Positions 11,596 to 21,895 of a stretch of DNA of 64,000 nucleotides are shown in pieces. The notes beneath the pieces were generated by a model, which worked only from the letters and a program-made list of their open reading frames with translations, had not been told where the DNA came from and did no database searches. The DNA is from Akanthomyces muscarius (lineage: Eukaryota; Ascomycota; Sordariomycetes; Hypocreales; Cordycipitaceae): positions 248,001 to 312,000 of the forward strand of contig NC_079246.1 of the NCBI RefSeq assembly GCF_028009165.1. Direction: 5' to 3'. The position numbers were made by a program, and so were the translations under genes. Every line of letters starts with the position of its first letter. Positions within the stretch are counted from its first letter, which is position 1.

Positions 11596-12483
11596 TTATT
11601 TCTCCTTCTTGGGCTTGGCACCCTTGACCTTTGCCGTGCCACGGAGCTTCTTTAGACGGTTCTTGCGCTGCTTGCCTGCAAGGTTGTTAGTACGTCATGT
11701 CTCTGCAGGAAGCAGGGCGTGACGAATGACGGCGAGGCCATCGTTCATCACGGCCACCACGAAAAGAGTCCACATACGCTGCTGCTTGGCGGCACGCTCG
11801 GGCTTGGTGGCCTTGCCGACACGGATCAGGCGGTAGCGGGGCTCGAACTTCTGCATGGCCTCGGGCGAGTCGTAGACGAGGGCGAAGCCGGTGGTCTTGC
11901 CACCACCATACTGGCTGCGGAGGCCAAAGACGGCGATCTGGTCCTTGGTGGCCTTGTACATGCCGCCGAGCTTCTCGGAGAGCTCGTCCTTGGAGATACC
12001 AGCACGGCCGGGGTGGAGGATATCACTGGGCATGGGTGTTAGCAGCCGCGCATAAAAATCGATCGAGCATGGATTCCCGTCGGGCACGGCAAGAGAAGAA
12101 TTTCAGTAATTCGAGATGGATGTCGGCTGGTGTCGTGTGGCTTTCGTTCGCGTGTTGACTAGGCGTTGTACTGGCCAAGGCCTCGCGCATCAAGACTTTG
12201 TACAATGGGCCGATTGAAAACATTTTGACATGCATCCAGCCGCAAAGACATCGCCATGGCCATAGCTTTCGTTCAATTCGTATCTGAATTGTATTGTCCG
12301 TCGTTGTGATCGCCATCTCGAGATACCGAAAATTCTTCTCTTGTTCGCGCCCGCCGGCATTCCGACGCTCCAATCCTCAACGGCAGAGGGAGAAACTCAC
12401 ACGACCATCTGCTTACGGCCCAGCAGAGGGTTGCGGATGAACTTGCGAGTGCGAAGCGTCACGGGGCTGTCGTTGTCCGCCAT
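11596..12483 (-). CDS. RPS24: 40S ribosomal protein eS24
   Basis: Component of the small ribosomal subunit. Exons on the minus strand: 12483-12401, 12025-11778, 11675-11596 (136 aa, the usual length). Exon 1 codes [20 protein letters not shown] and GRKQMV; exon 2 codes [19 protein letters not shown] to KPERAAKQQ; exon 3 gives the basic tail [18 protein letters not shown] ending AKPKKEK. Intron 1 is 375 nt (GTGAGT, GCTAAC, CCCAG), long for this genome but typical of a first intron in a ribosomal-protein gene. Intron 2 is 102 nt with a perfect GTACTAAC branch. The gene is divergent from EFM3, sharing a 368-bp promoter with a telobox-like element. Confidence 0.97.
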
Positions 12484-12851
12484 GGTTGCTGTTTGTCGAT
12501 GGGGGTTGTGGTGGATGGTAGGGAAGGGAAGGCGTTACAAAAGTGAAGACCGTGGATATGAGGGCTAGCACCACACAACCCGGGCCCCAGCACACACGAA
12601 CGCACACACTAGCCTCCTGGCAAAAATTTTGGCCCGCCCGCTGTCGCTTAACTGGGTCCAACCCTAAAAATGTGCTGCTCAGATCACGTGCGTGCTTTGT
12701 CCCGATGGAGTCGTGGCGATTAGATAAGGTGGGGTTGGTCACTGCCAGTGACGAGACCAATACATGCCATTCTGCCCTGACGAACTCCACTGTCAACGAC
12801 AGCTTTTTCGGCCAAGGTGACATAAACACCAACTTTATTCATGTAGTCGAT
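12484..12851. promoter_or_regulatory. Shared divergent promoter of eS24 and EFM3
   Basis: 368 bp separate the two start codons, so both promoters lie here. An AACCCTAA element at 12660-12667 resembles the telobox found in promoters of ribosomal-protein and translation genes in plants and filamentous fungi. A CACGTG-like ATCACGTGCG lies just after it. That the element controls either gene is inference. Confidence 0.5.
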
Positions 12852-14002
12852 ATGGCGTCCTGGCAGGCTTCTGTGAATAGATTCTGTTATCAGTATCTGC
12901 AACTAGAAGCCGAGCCGAGCCTGCCCCCCCCCCAATTTCTCAAACTGTCCGATGCCCAAGAAGCCATTTACGAGGGCGCGTTTGCAGACAGTGTACGCCA
13001 TGCGCCGCCGCAACGATATCAACAGCGTGTGCTCAAAGCCCTGGTCGCCGCCATTGAAGAGAGCATAGATGACTGGGAGGAATATGTAAGTCGCTTTACA
13101 ACAGCACACGACACAACAAAACGACACGGCAACACAGCACGCTATAGCCAAATCCATGGACCGTAGACAGAAAGCCTCGTCTGATCTTTATACCTCCGTA
13201 GGCGCTTTCTGATGATCTCATGTCGGCTCTGACGGTGCTCCTCGCCACGCCGCTGCCGTCCGAAGTCGACGCCGCCCAGCAGAAATGCTACGTGACCTAC
13301 GCGCTGTCGCTGCTCCCGCCACCCGCCGCCGGCGCACCGCAACCCACAATCACGCTGCTGGAGAACCGCTCGCTCATCTCGGCGGGCGGCACCACCGGCC
13401 TGCGGACGTGGGAGGCGGCGCTGCACCTCGGCCAGTACCTCTGCGAGCGGCCGGCCCTTGTGCGCGGCAAGCGCGTGCTGGAGCTCGGCGCCGGCACGGG
13501 CTACCTGTCCATCCTGTGCGCGCGTCATCTCGAGTCGGCGCACGTGCTCGCGTCGGATGGCTCCGACGACGTGCTCAGCAACATCCCGGACAACCTGTAC
13601 CTCAACGGCCTGCAGGACGCCGGCGGGACGCCGTCGGCGCGGATCGCGCCCATGGACGTCAAATGGGGCCACGCCCTCGTCGGCGCCGAGGAGCAGCGGT
13701 GGAACGGCGGCCGCGGCGTGGACGTGGTGCTCGGCGCCGACATTACCTACGACGGGAGCATGAACTGCGCGCTGGTCGCGACACTGCTGGAGCTGTTTGC
13801 GCTATATCCGGGCGTCCAGGTGTACTTGTCGGCGACGCAGCGCAACCATGCCACGTTTCGGGTGTTTCTGGACGCGTGCCGAGAGAACCAGCTGGCGGTG
13901 GAGGATCTGCAGTACGGCATCACGCCGCGGGAGGAGCAGACCGGACCGTTCTACAATGATGAGGTGGAGATACGGGTTTGCAAGATTAGCAGACTAGCTT
14001 GA
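12852..14002 (+). CDS. EFM3: eEF2 lysine methyltransferase, FAM86/Efm3 family
   Basis: Seven-beta-strand SAM-dependent methyltransferase that trimethylates a lysine of translation elongation factor 2 in yeast and humans. Exons 12852-13085 and 13202-14002 (344 aa); the 116-nt intron falls on a codon boundary (GTAAGT donor, CCGTAG acceptor). The first ~130 residues are the helical FAM86 N-terminal domain. The family signature LLENRSLISAGGTTGLRTWE is at about residues 131-150. SAM motif I is VLELGAGTGYLSIL, with the acidic residue in VLASDGSDDVL. The motif VVLGADITYDGS corresponds to the catalytic-loop region, and the end YNDEVEIRVCKISRL fits strands 6-7. Divergent pairing with eS24 suits a translation role. 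Confidence 0.92.
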
Positions 14003-17000
14003 TGTAAGAGAATTAATGATTGGCCTCGAAAGATAAGGTCGCGAGCGGTGGTGATAGGCGCTGGTCATATTGTGATAAGAGTGGTGTAAGTGAAGTGCCG
14101 AGCAGAGGCGAAGCGTCGTGGCGCCAAGGATTATTCTTCATGCATGGCAGCTAAATTTCAGCTCTCCAAGATTGCTGTTAGGTAGCGAGAGAGTATGAAC
14201 TCTCGCTTCACGCTTAACATCACGAGGACACTTGCCACAAGGACCACGTCGACATTGTACGACGCGAGTTTAAGTGGTAGGGTTGGTGCCTACCCTAGAG
14301 GATTGCGGGGAAGAGTTGAGCCGCGCAAATGCGCCTAATGGGGTTGTAGGGCCGAGATGGTGTGAGTTATTTTTACGTCTCTGCTTAGTGCGTTGATATA
14401 AGAGGTGTTTGTTTGGTTATAAGCAGCATGCGTGCTGGTAACACTCGCTACCGTGGTGTTGAAGGCTGAGGCTGGATGCTGCACCAGTGCGACATTTAGA
14501 CGTCGCGACAATATCGCCAGCACATCAAGTCGCACGTTCATCATATTGTGTAGTTTAACGAAATATCATAGAAGATGCAACGATAGAAACGAGAACCGAG
14601 CACGTATATATATAAAAGAAAAGATTGTGATGCCTCAGTTCAGCACCAGCGCCAGGCAGGCATGTAGGTCTACAGCAGAGCACAGACAATAGCGAAAGTG
14701 TGCCGCCCCAAGCTTGGAAAAATTGGTTGTGGTTTATGAATGTCTGGCAAAATGGCTGCCGTTGACAATGCAGTGCGTTGGCTCGGCCTTTTAATTGTCG
14801 TTTGCAGCTGGACGTGGTCACGATATCACATTTTTCAAGCCTCACATTACGACACTGTTGACTCGTTGGCTCGTGGAGTCTTGCTACGATGACAGCCTCT
14901 TGTCTGTTTGAAAAGATAAAGTGGCCTTGGCTTCTCATAGTGGCGTAATGGCCAAGCGAAAAGCTTGTTTGCCGTGGTTGGTGCCCCCCAGCTCAACCCC
15001 GGACCAGTGACGCCATTCGCATGTCACCCAACCCGGCGGGCTGAGTCGCACAAACGGTTTTTATGAGCGTTGCTACCGGCAATCGCTGGCCTACTAAACG
15101 AGAAACACCCCGGCAGAGAGACCCAGGACTGAAATTTTTTCTTCTTCGCAAGCGTGGTGATGGTCAGGGACCTTGGTCGTCTAACATGGCGTCATGGACT
15201 GCGCCGCAGTGGCGAAGGCGTTTCTTGTTGGACGACCCTGCGCGTAAGCCACACGGAAGCTTTTCTCCTGATGGTATCTTAGCAGGTCACCGTTCCCAGA
15301 TCATGGGGACCCTGCAGAAGCAGTATTCGGCAGTAATGTACGTAAAAGACCCAAAGGTCAAATGGCCCCAGTCGTGAGGCGAGCAGACAGGCAGACGAGT
15401 AAGCGAGATCGAGATTGCGCAAAGTTGTTGGGGCTGTCGCCCTGCTTGCTTTGCTTTCACTTACGACAGTTTCGGCAAGAATGACATCAAGCGCCATCAT
15501 GAGACCAACCGGTGCAACGCGTGTAACTCGAGAAAGTTTCTCAAGCATCAGACCTGATAGGGCGATAGCTTGCCGAGAGAGCACTGTAGCCTGCAAAGAG
15601 ATTGCGAGGTTGTCGAGCGCAAGTGTGGAGACGACGGTTTGCTCTATAAAAAAAAAAAAAAAAAATAAGCTGCTCAGATGCTCGAGAACGGTTCAAGGTT
15701 TGAAGCTCAGTGCCACTGTAAAGTCAATGCCACGGATGAAACGCAGAGCACGTTCGTGAAATGTTTTAACCTCGAGAGGCAACGAGCGATGTGCCGCCAG
15801 GCAATTTTACAATATGCCGTGTTTCGTACTACGACAAGCTGGGGATAATAACAACAACTCCGTAGCAGTGCGTTGTTTTGCATTCACGAAATGGCCATGT
15901 GAGCATGCAGGCCGACCCCAGTCGCCATGCACGCGGTGCAGCACAAGGTCGACACGTTGACGCAGCATGCAAGCCTGATGGTTTGCGGCTGGGGGAGGAG
16001 GCGGTGAATGCACACGTGTGTGTTTAATATGCAGCGCGGCGGCGGCGGCGGCACCGTCGACGATGATCGATTGTAGCAGTAGAAAATCAACGCTATTCAA
16101 GCATTTTGGGCGTGTTACTGAGTGACGAGATGCGATGATGGGTGTGCGGGACAAGTTGTTGCGATCGTCGGCGGGTTCCTGAAGTGATTGCACGGCTGGG
16201 CGCGCCGTTGACACAAAGTGTGCCAATCTTTTTCCTTTTTATAAATTAAAAGATCAGCAGGAGAAGCTTTTGGTTGCTTTCGCCGACAACTTCACAAAAT
16301 CGCAAGCTGGATATTCTCGTAATGATGGAGTTGCGCAACACTCGCCACAGTAGTTTCTGTCTCGATGGGCTGGGGCCTTGGCGACGGATAGTGGGAGCGG
16401 GAGCGGCTTTTAGCTGGGATTATTAGCGTCAGCCGTCAGGGCGCCCTGGCCTACCTGTATTACTGATAGGAACTTTTTCAACGTGGCTGAGGATAAGAAT
16501 GTGTGTAGAGAGAGTCTGGAACAAGCCCTGTGGCGAGGTTGCCTTGGTTTCTGGACAGAGACACGAGAGAGTACGACACCCACCTGGCGGACGGGACGGC
16601 TTGCCTGGGCTTTGGCTCTGAAGTGTGACTCAGCTTTTGACAGCACAAGCTGCTCTGTTCGACTTTTGCATCTGGCGCTCGCGATGCGTCCATACTTTCG
16701 AGGCTCTTTGCGGATACTGGCTCTGAGCTCCAGCCCAAGGTCAGGCTCAAGGTCAGGTACCAACGCAGCACTCGGCCTTTGTTAGTCAGGTATGGGATTT
16801 TCATGCTGCTCTCCAACTCTCGCACCTCGTGGCCGTGATGGATTGGATGGCATTTCTCCTCTCCAAACATGCTGTATGCAGGCTGCTTGGTTTGTTCCCT
16901 CCTCGTTACCCCAATTTGAGCCCAACATCGCCCATCCCCGCCTCTCCTGCAAGCCCAGCTGGTGCATGCATGTACCAGTATGCAGACAAAGCAGCGCTAC

Positions 17001-19074
17001 CAAGCAACCAAGGCCACAAGGGACGGACGGAGCAGAGTGGCATCAACTACTGGGCTCCGCGGCGTTGCCCTCTTACTACCAGTATTCTTGGCCACGGCCG
17101 ATGGAACCCCAAAAAGTTCGAGACCGCTCGCTAGGCGCCGAACCCCTGCAACACTGTGTGGCCGTTCCCACCGAGTCGGGGCGGGAGTGGAATGCGCGTT
17201 CTGGTACTTGCTTTTTGGCGGCGCGCTGACCAAGGACGCAGGTACCGAAAGAGGTTTCGCTAAACCGGTGAACAAGGGGCGGGAGTGATTGGCAATCGTG
17301 ACTTGGCCCGGAGCGAAGCACGTCGCCGTAGCATCGAAATTGGCCTATTTTGAAGTAAATTGTGCTCCCTGGCATTTCGCCATGAGCATGGCATTTTCTG
17401 CCATTGGCTTCGGCTTCGTCCTGGTCCGTCTGCCAGCGTTACCCCTCATCCTGGCGCGGCGCATTGTTCCTTTGGCGACACAGCTGAGAACGATGGGGTG
17501 GTGTAGCGTCACGCCACATCAGGGCGTTGTGGTGTGCATGCTTTTTCTGCCTGTTCTCTGCTGTCTGTCCGCTTTTGCTTGGTTCAAAGCACAAGTTCCC
17601 CATGGATGATCGCGATGCGTCGTGGTGGTTACCTTGGTGCTGCGGAGCATCCCAGCGACACAGAGGTATTACAGTGGACTTGGGCGCGCCCAGGATATCC
17701 TGCTGCAGGCCTTCCACCGCCTGTCAAGTAAAAATGTTCCCTGGTGCAGCCCCGCCTGGGGATGACAATACAGTGGGCATAGGTACCAAGTTTGATGGAC
17801 CTCGTGGTCCTTTTGATAATCTGATTCTTACTTGCAGAGGGCTGAGTGCTGTGATGCTCCAGAGAAATACCAGCGGCCGCTTGCACGCAATCCATGATGG
17901 AATACATACATACATACAAGGCCAACGTGCTGCTGCCCTGTGCCGTCTACTGGACAACCTCTGGCCCAGCGCCTCAGACCCCAAGGGCGGCCCATGCCAG
18001 TCTGCCCCAGATTGCGGAGGAGCATGGGCCACCCAATGACAGTGCACTCGAGCAAACCGCCTTGAAAAGTCTGAGAAGCAAAAACACAAGAATTTCCACG
18101 TCTGTCAATTGTCTCGCCACGGCAATGTCGTTCGTGTCCAGTCCGGATACCGTAGGCTGTAAGCTGCCCTCGCCAACCGCCGGCTTGCCCACTCACACAC
18201 CTTGGGATGCAGCGCCATCCACACCACACCGTCCAAGAAGCTCCTGCACCTCCTGCACTAGGCTGCGCTACCAGGAGACTTTTTTGCCCTTACCACCTGC
18301 AGCAAACTAGTGACCAGGGTGGCAAACGATTAGTTGGTTTTCTTTTCTGGCTGATTTTTTTCCTGCATCTCAGGCCACTGCGAGGTGTGTGCTTTGGCGC
18401 TTCAGCCATTACCTGCCTATCTAGTACCCCCTCTGGTCACACCCTATCGTTTCTTAGAAAAGCCTGCGTCCGCCCTCACCTCACCCAGCCGGATAAGAAA
18501 CAGGAACATGATAGGAAAAAAAAAGTCTCGCGTCCCTCTTGCAATTCAGGTTTCGTGTTGAAATATTTTTGATCCGCAGCTCTGCCAGACCGACTCGACC
18601 GTGTCTTGCAACCGCCGATCGTCCTTCAATTCCAAACGTCACCATTACAACTTTTTCCCCAGCGAAACGCCCGCTATCCGCTTCAGCCACAGCACGCTGG
18701 GGCTGCCACTTTCCAAGGCCTACAGGGGAGAAATTAGTGACCTTACCCCCCCGCCCCGGATATCCCAGCCGGTTTCCTCTCCTGACCAGCAACCGGTTCA
18801 ACAAGCTTTAATAACGTTGGCGCGCCTGGTCCCAAACTCAACTTTACCTTTCGCTCAAGCCTTCGTTCTTGCCATCTGCTCTCTTTTCTACCTCGACTGC
18901 TTTGGCTCCCAAGGACCCTTTGCTGTCCTTCAATCAACACTCCTCTCCTACCAACATCTCAACCTCAACCTACTTATCGAACTGCCTACAAACGAAAAGC
19001 CTCCGATGGTCCGTCACAGTTGTGCCCAAATCTTCCACGCACCAATTCCATACGCCTAGTTCTCATCCTACACA
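14003..19074. other. 5.1 kb region without recognised genes
   Basis: No frame here shows a conserved domain, a good start codon and splice sites together. Contents: an A18 run at 15648-15665, alternating AT/GC-rich patches, and a strongly pyrimidine-rich leader from about 18830 to the ATG at 19075. It could hold a long non-coding transcript, a far-upstream 5' UTR or distal regulatory sites of the gene at 19075; the sequence alone cannot decide. Confidence 0.5.
15648..15665. repeat. A18 homopolymer
   Basis: Eighteen consecutive A residues, likely length-variable. Possibly a poly(dA:dT) nucleosome-excluding tract, or an old retroposed poly(A); no retrogene body is recognisable next to it. Confidence 0.8.
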
Positions 19075-19581
19075 ATGACCATGTCGAACCCTCACAACTA
19101 CACTTTTGCCATGCAAAAGTACCTGCTGCTGCAGGAGCAGCACGCCGAGCTCAGCACACATCTCGAGCAGATCCGCCCCCGCCAGTCCTCTCTCTGCAGC
19201 GCCGCGTCCACCGCGTCCTCGCCTGGCTCGTCACCGGACCGCGCCGAGCCCTCTCTCTCATATCCCGTCACGAGATACTCGCCACGCAAGCGCTCTCGCA
19301 GCGGCCAGGCGCGCTGCTCCGGTTGGGCCGCAGACGGCCGTCGCGGCTCCGCCGTCCTCGACACCATCCCCGACGAGGAGACGATGCAGGCCATCTCCGC
19401 CGAGGAGCAGCGCCTATTTGATGTCAACGAAAGCATCAAGCGCGCCCTCACCGAGATGCTCAACTGCGATATTGTTCGCGCCGATAGCTCCATGCGAATG
19501 TGGACGCAGACGCGCCTCATGGAGGCTGAAAAGGAGCTTCGCTCTGGCCGTCGCCGTCGCAGCTCTCCCTCCCGAGAATAA
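19075..19581 (+). CDS. Conserved short fungal protein of unknown function
   Basis: A single exon of 168 aa starting MTMSNPHNYTFAMQKYLLLQ; the second Met (residue 3) could also be used. The N-terminal ~35 residues form an amphipathic helix (KYLLLQEQHAELSTHLEQI). A Ser/Arg-rich disordered middle contains possible kinase sites (ASSPGSSPDR, RYSPRKRSRS). A second conserved helical block is at ~95-155 (LDTIPDEETMQAISAEEQRL, then VNESIKRALTEMLNC and WTQTRLMEAEKELRSGRRR). I recognise the pattern as conserved in Sordariomycetes but know no function. No signal peptide or membrane segment. Basic-Ser rich ends suggest a nuclear or cytosolic regulator; that is a guess. Confidence 0.8.
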   Translation: MTMSNPHNYTFAMQKYLLLQEQHAELSTHLEQIRPRQSSLCSAASTASSPGSSPDRAEPSLSYPVTRYSPRKRSRSGQARCSGWAADGRRGSAVLDTIPDEETMQAISAEEQRLFDVNESIKRALTEMLNCDIVRADSSMRMWTQTRLMEAEKELRSGRRRRSSPSRE

Positions 19582-20391
19582 TCACCCACGTCAAACGTCT
19601 CGGAAACCTCTTCTTATACCCTTCACCTGCGGACAAATCCATCCGCCCGAAATTGTTGTACTACTTTTAATGCATTGCTCGATCTGGCGTTTTCTGGAAC
19701 TTTTGCCAATGCACTCTGACAGAGCTTGGCTACATCACACTTGCACAGCGCCCATTTGCTCTTTTATTTGCCTTGCTTTTTTGGGTTTAGGGAGTCACGC
19801 CACTGGATCAGCTCGGCCAAAAGTGCCATTTCATTTTGTTTCTCTGTCTATATATTTTTATTTGGCCCGACCGTATTGCTTGTGCAACAGGACAAGCGAG
19901 GGAGGCCGAATAGCGACTAGGTAGACTTTCTAATGACCAAGTCACCCATTATGCACCACAAGATAACCGCCTCGTTACGTGAATTGGTACACACAAAAGC
20001 AGATTTAAAAAAAATGCCGCGACTGTATATACACGATGATCAGCCCATTGGAATGCAATTGAAACCTTCACTCGAGCGACCGATGGGGCCTTCAACTCTC
20101 AAGATGGCGCTTGCTTGCTGGTGTGGAGCCAAAGCTTGTCGGCCTGGTGGGGCCATGAGCTTTCCAAAAATGGCAACACCAAAAAGTTGCTGGCTGAACT
20201 TCGGCCTTTCGTCTTTCGTCCTCTGACGTCGCGATACCGACTTTACTCTTGCATCTAGTGTTCGCGGATCGCGGCTTTTTGCTGTTGCCATTCTTCCCTT
20301 GCTTCCCCGTTTGATTGAGCCAGCGTAAGGGTCGCAAAACTATCCAAGGCAACTGCGCAAGTAATAAAGTAGGACGTACAAACACGCCACC
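19582..20391. other. Spacer before the cyclophilin gene
   Basis: 810 bases between tandem genes: the 3' UTR of the 19075 gene and the promoter of the next one. I see no gene or repeat. Confidence 0.4.
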
Positions 20392-21895
20392 ATGTCGGTT
20401 CTCCTCGAGACCACCGCCGGCGACATTGTCATCGACTTGCTCGTCGAGCACGCGCCGAAGCTGTGTGAAAAGTGAGCGCCAAACCTCCCCCGGCTAAGCA
20501 TTTTTGGACATGTACTAACAATACAGCTTTATCAAACTCTGCAAAACCAAATACTACAACTTCGCCCCCGTCCATTCTGTCCAAAAGAACTTTTCCTTCC
20601 AGACCGGCGACCCCCTTGGCCCTCTCTCGACAGCCTCCGACGGCGGCTCCTCAATATGGGGCAACCTCTCCAACGACCCGCGCGACCGCACGTTTCCCGC
20701 GCTCTTTCACCCCAAGCTGAAGCACCTTGAGCGCGGCACTGTCAGCATGGCCACGGTCCCAGCCGCCTCCGACCCGGAAACCCGCGTAGCCGGCTCCCAA
20801 TTCATCATTACGCTGGGCGAGGATACAGATTTTCTGGACGGAAAGGCGGCCATATTTGGCAAAGTCGTCGAAGGATTTGACGCACTGGAAAAGATCAACG
20901 ATGCCATTGTTGACGACAAGGGCTACCCGCTCGTCGACATTCGCATAAAACACACCGTCATCCTCGACGACCCGTACCCAGATCCCGCTGGCCTCCGCGA
21001 GCCAAGCGCCAGCCCCCCAACGACCGAACAACAGCTCAAAACGGTGCGCATCGCTGATGAGGCGGCGCTACACGAAGACGATGGCGTCGACGAGGAGACG
21101 CTCGAACGCAAGAGACGCGAAAGGGAAGCAAATGCGCAGGCGCTTACTCTGGAAATGATGGGCGATTTGCCGTTTGCAGAGGTCAGGCCGCCAGAGAATG
21201 TTCTCTTCGTGGCCAAGCTGAACCCTGTCACTGCCGACGAGGACCTCGAGCTCATCTTTGGACGCTTCGGCAAAATTCTCAGCTGTGAAGTCATTCGCGA
21301 TGCCAAAACCGGCGACTCGCTACAATATGCCTTTATCGAGTACGACGAAAAGGCATCCTGTGAAGCAGCCTTCTTCAAGATGCAGGGCGTTCTCATCGAC
21401 GATCGCCGCATCCATGTTGACTTCTCACAGAGTGTCAGCAGAATCAGTGATGTCTGGAGAAAGAACGCGAACAACAAGCGCAGAGCCAATGCGTCTCGCG
21501 GCGGATGGGGTGGCGTTGACGAGCTCGAGAAACGCAGACAATACAGGGAGGAAGCCGACCGGCCTACAGGCAAGAACTACAACATGGTCCATGGAAACGA
21601 AGAGATGCGGGGCCGACACCAGCGCACGGGAGAAGACGAAGAGCGCCCTCAGCATAGTGAAGAGGCTGACAGAGCTTTCCCCATCGAAAGCAAACCAGGC
21701 CGAGATCGGGACAGGGACAATCGCCGAAGAAGTAGAAGTCGAAGCCCACGCAGGCAAGACCGTAGCCCCGACCGTCGACACAGAGACCGTGGAGGTGGAC
21801 GCGGCGGCGATGGGCGCAGGAGAGACGACGATCGCACAGACTACCACCGCCGAGACCGGGACTATGATAGACGTCGAGATGACAGAAGACGGTAA
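20392..21895 (+). CDS. cyp6: Peptidyl-prolyl cis-trans isomerase-like 4 (cyclophilin-RRM)
   Basis: Nuclear cyclophilin with an RNA-recognition motif, linked to spliceosome and transcription-associated RNPs in other eukaryotes. Exons 20392-20471 and 20527-21895 (482 aa); the 55-nt intron has GTGAGC donor, ACTAAC branch and ATACAG acceptor. The cyclophilin domain spans residues 1-170 ([53 protein letters not shown]). The catalytic Arg of canonical cyclophilins is replaced at the HSVQKNF position, as in other PPIL4 proteins, so isomerase activity may be weak. A linker helix is rich in Glu/Arg. The RRM is at about 251-326 (RNP2 VLFVAKL, RNP1 QYAFIEY). The tail is an Arg/Asp/Ser-rich RS-like domain (from ~400). 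ATG context CACCATGTCG is good. Confidence 0.95.

Noticed and set aside
12026..12400. Possible C/D-box snoRNA in the long eS24 intron.
   Set aside because: Only a partial C box (TGATGC) and one CTGA are present, with no terminal stem.
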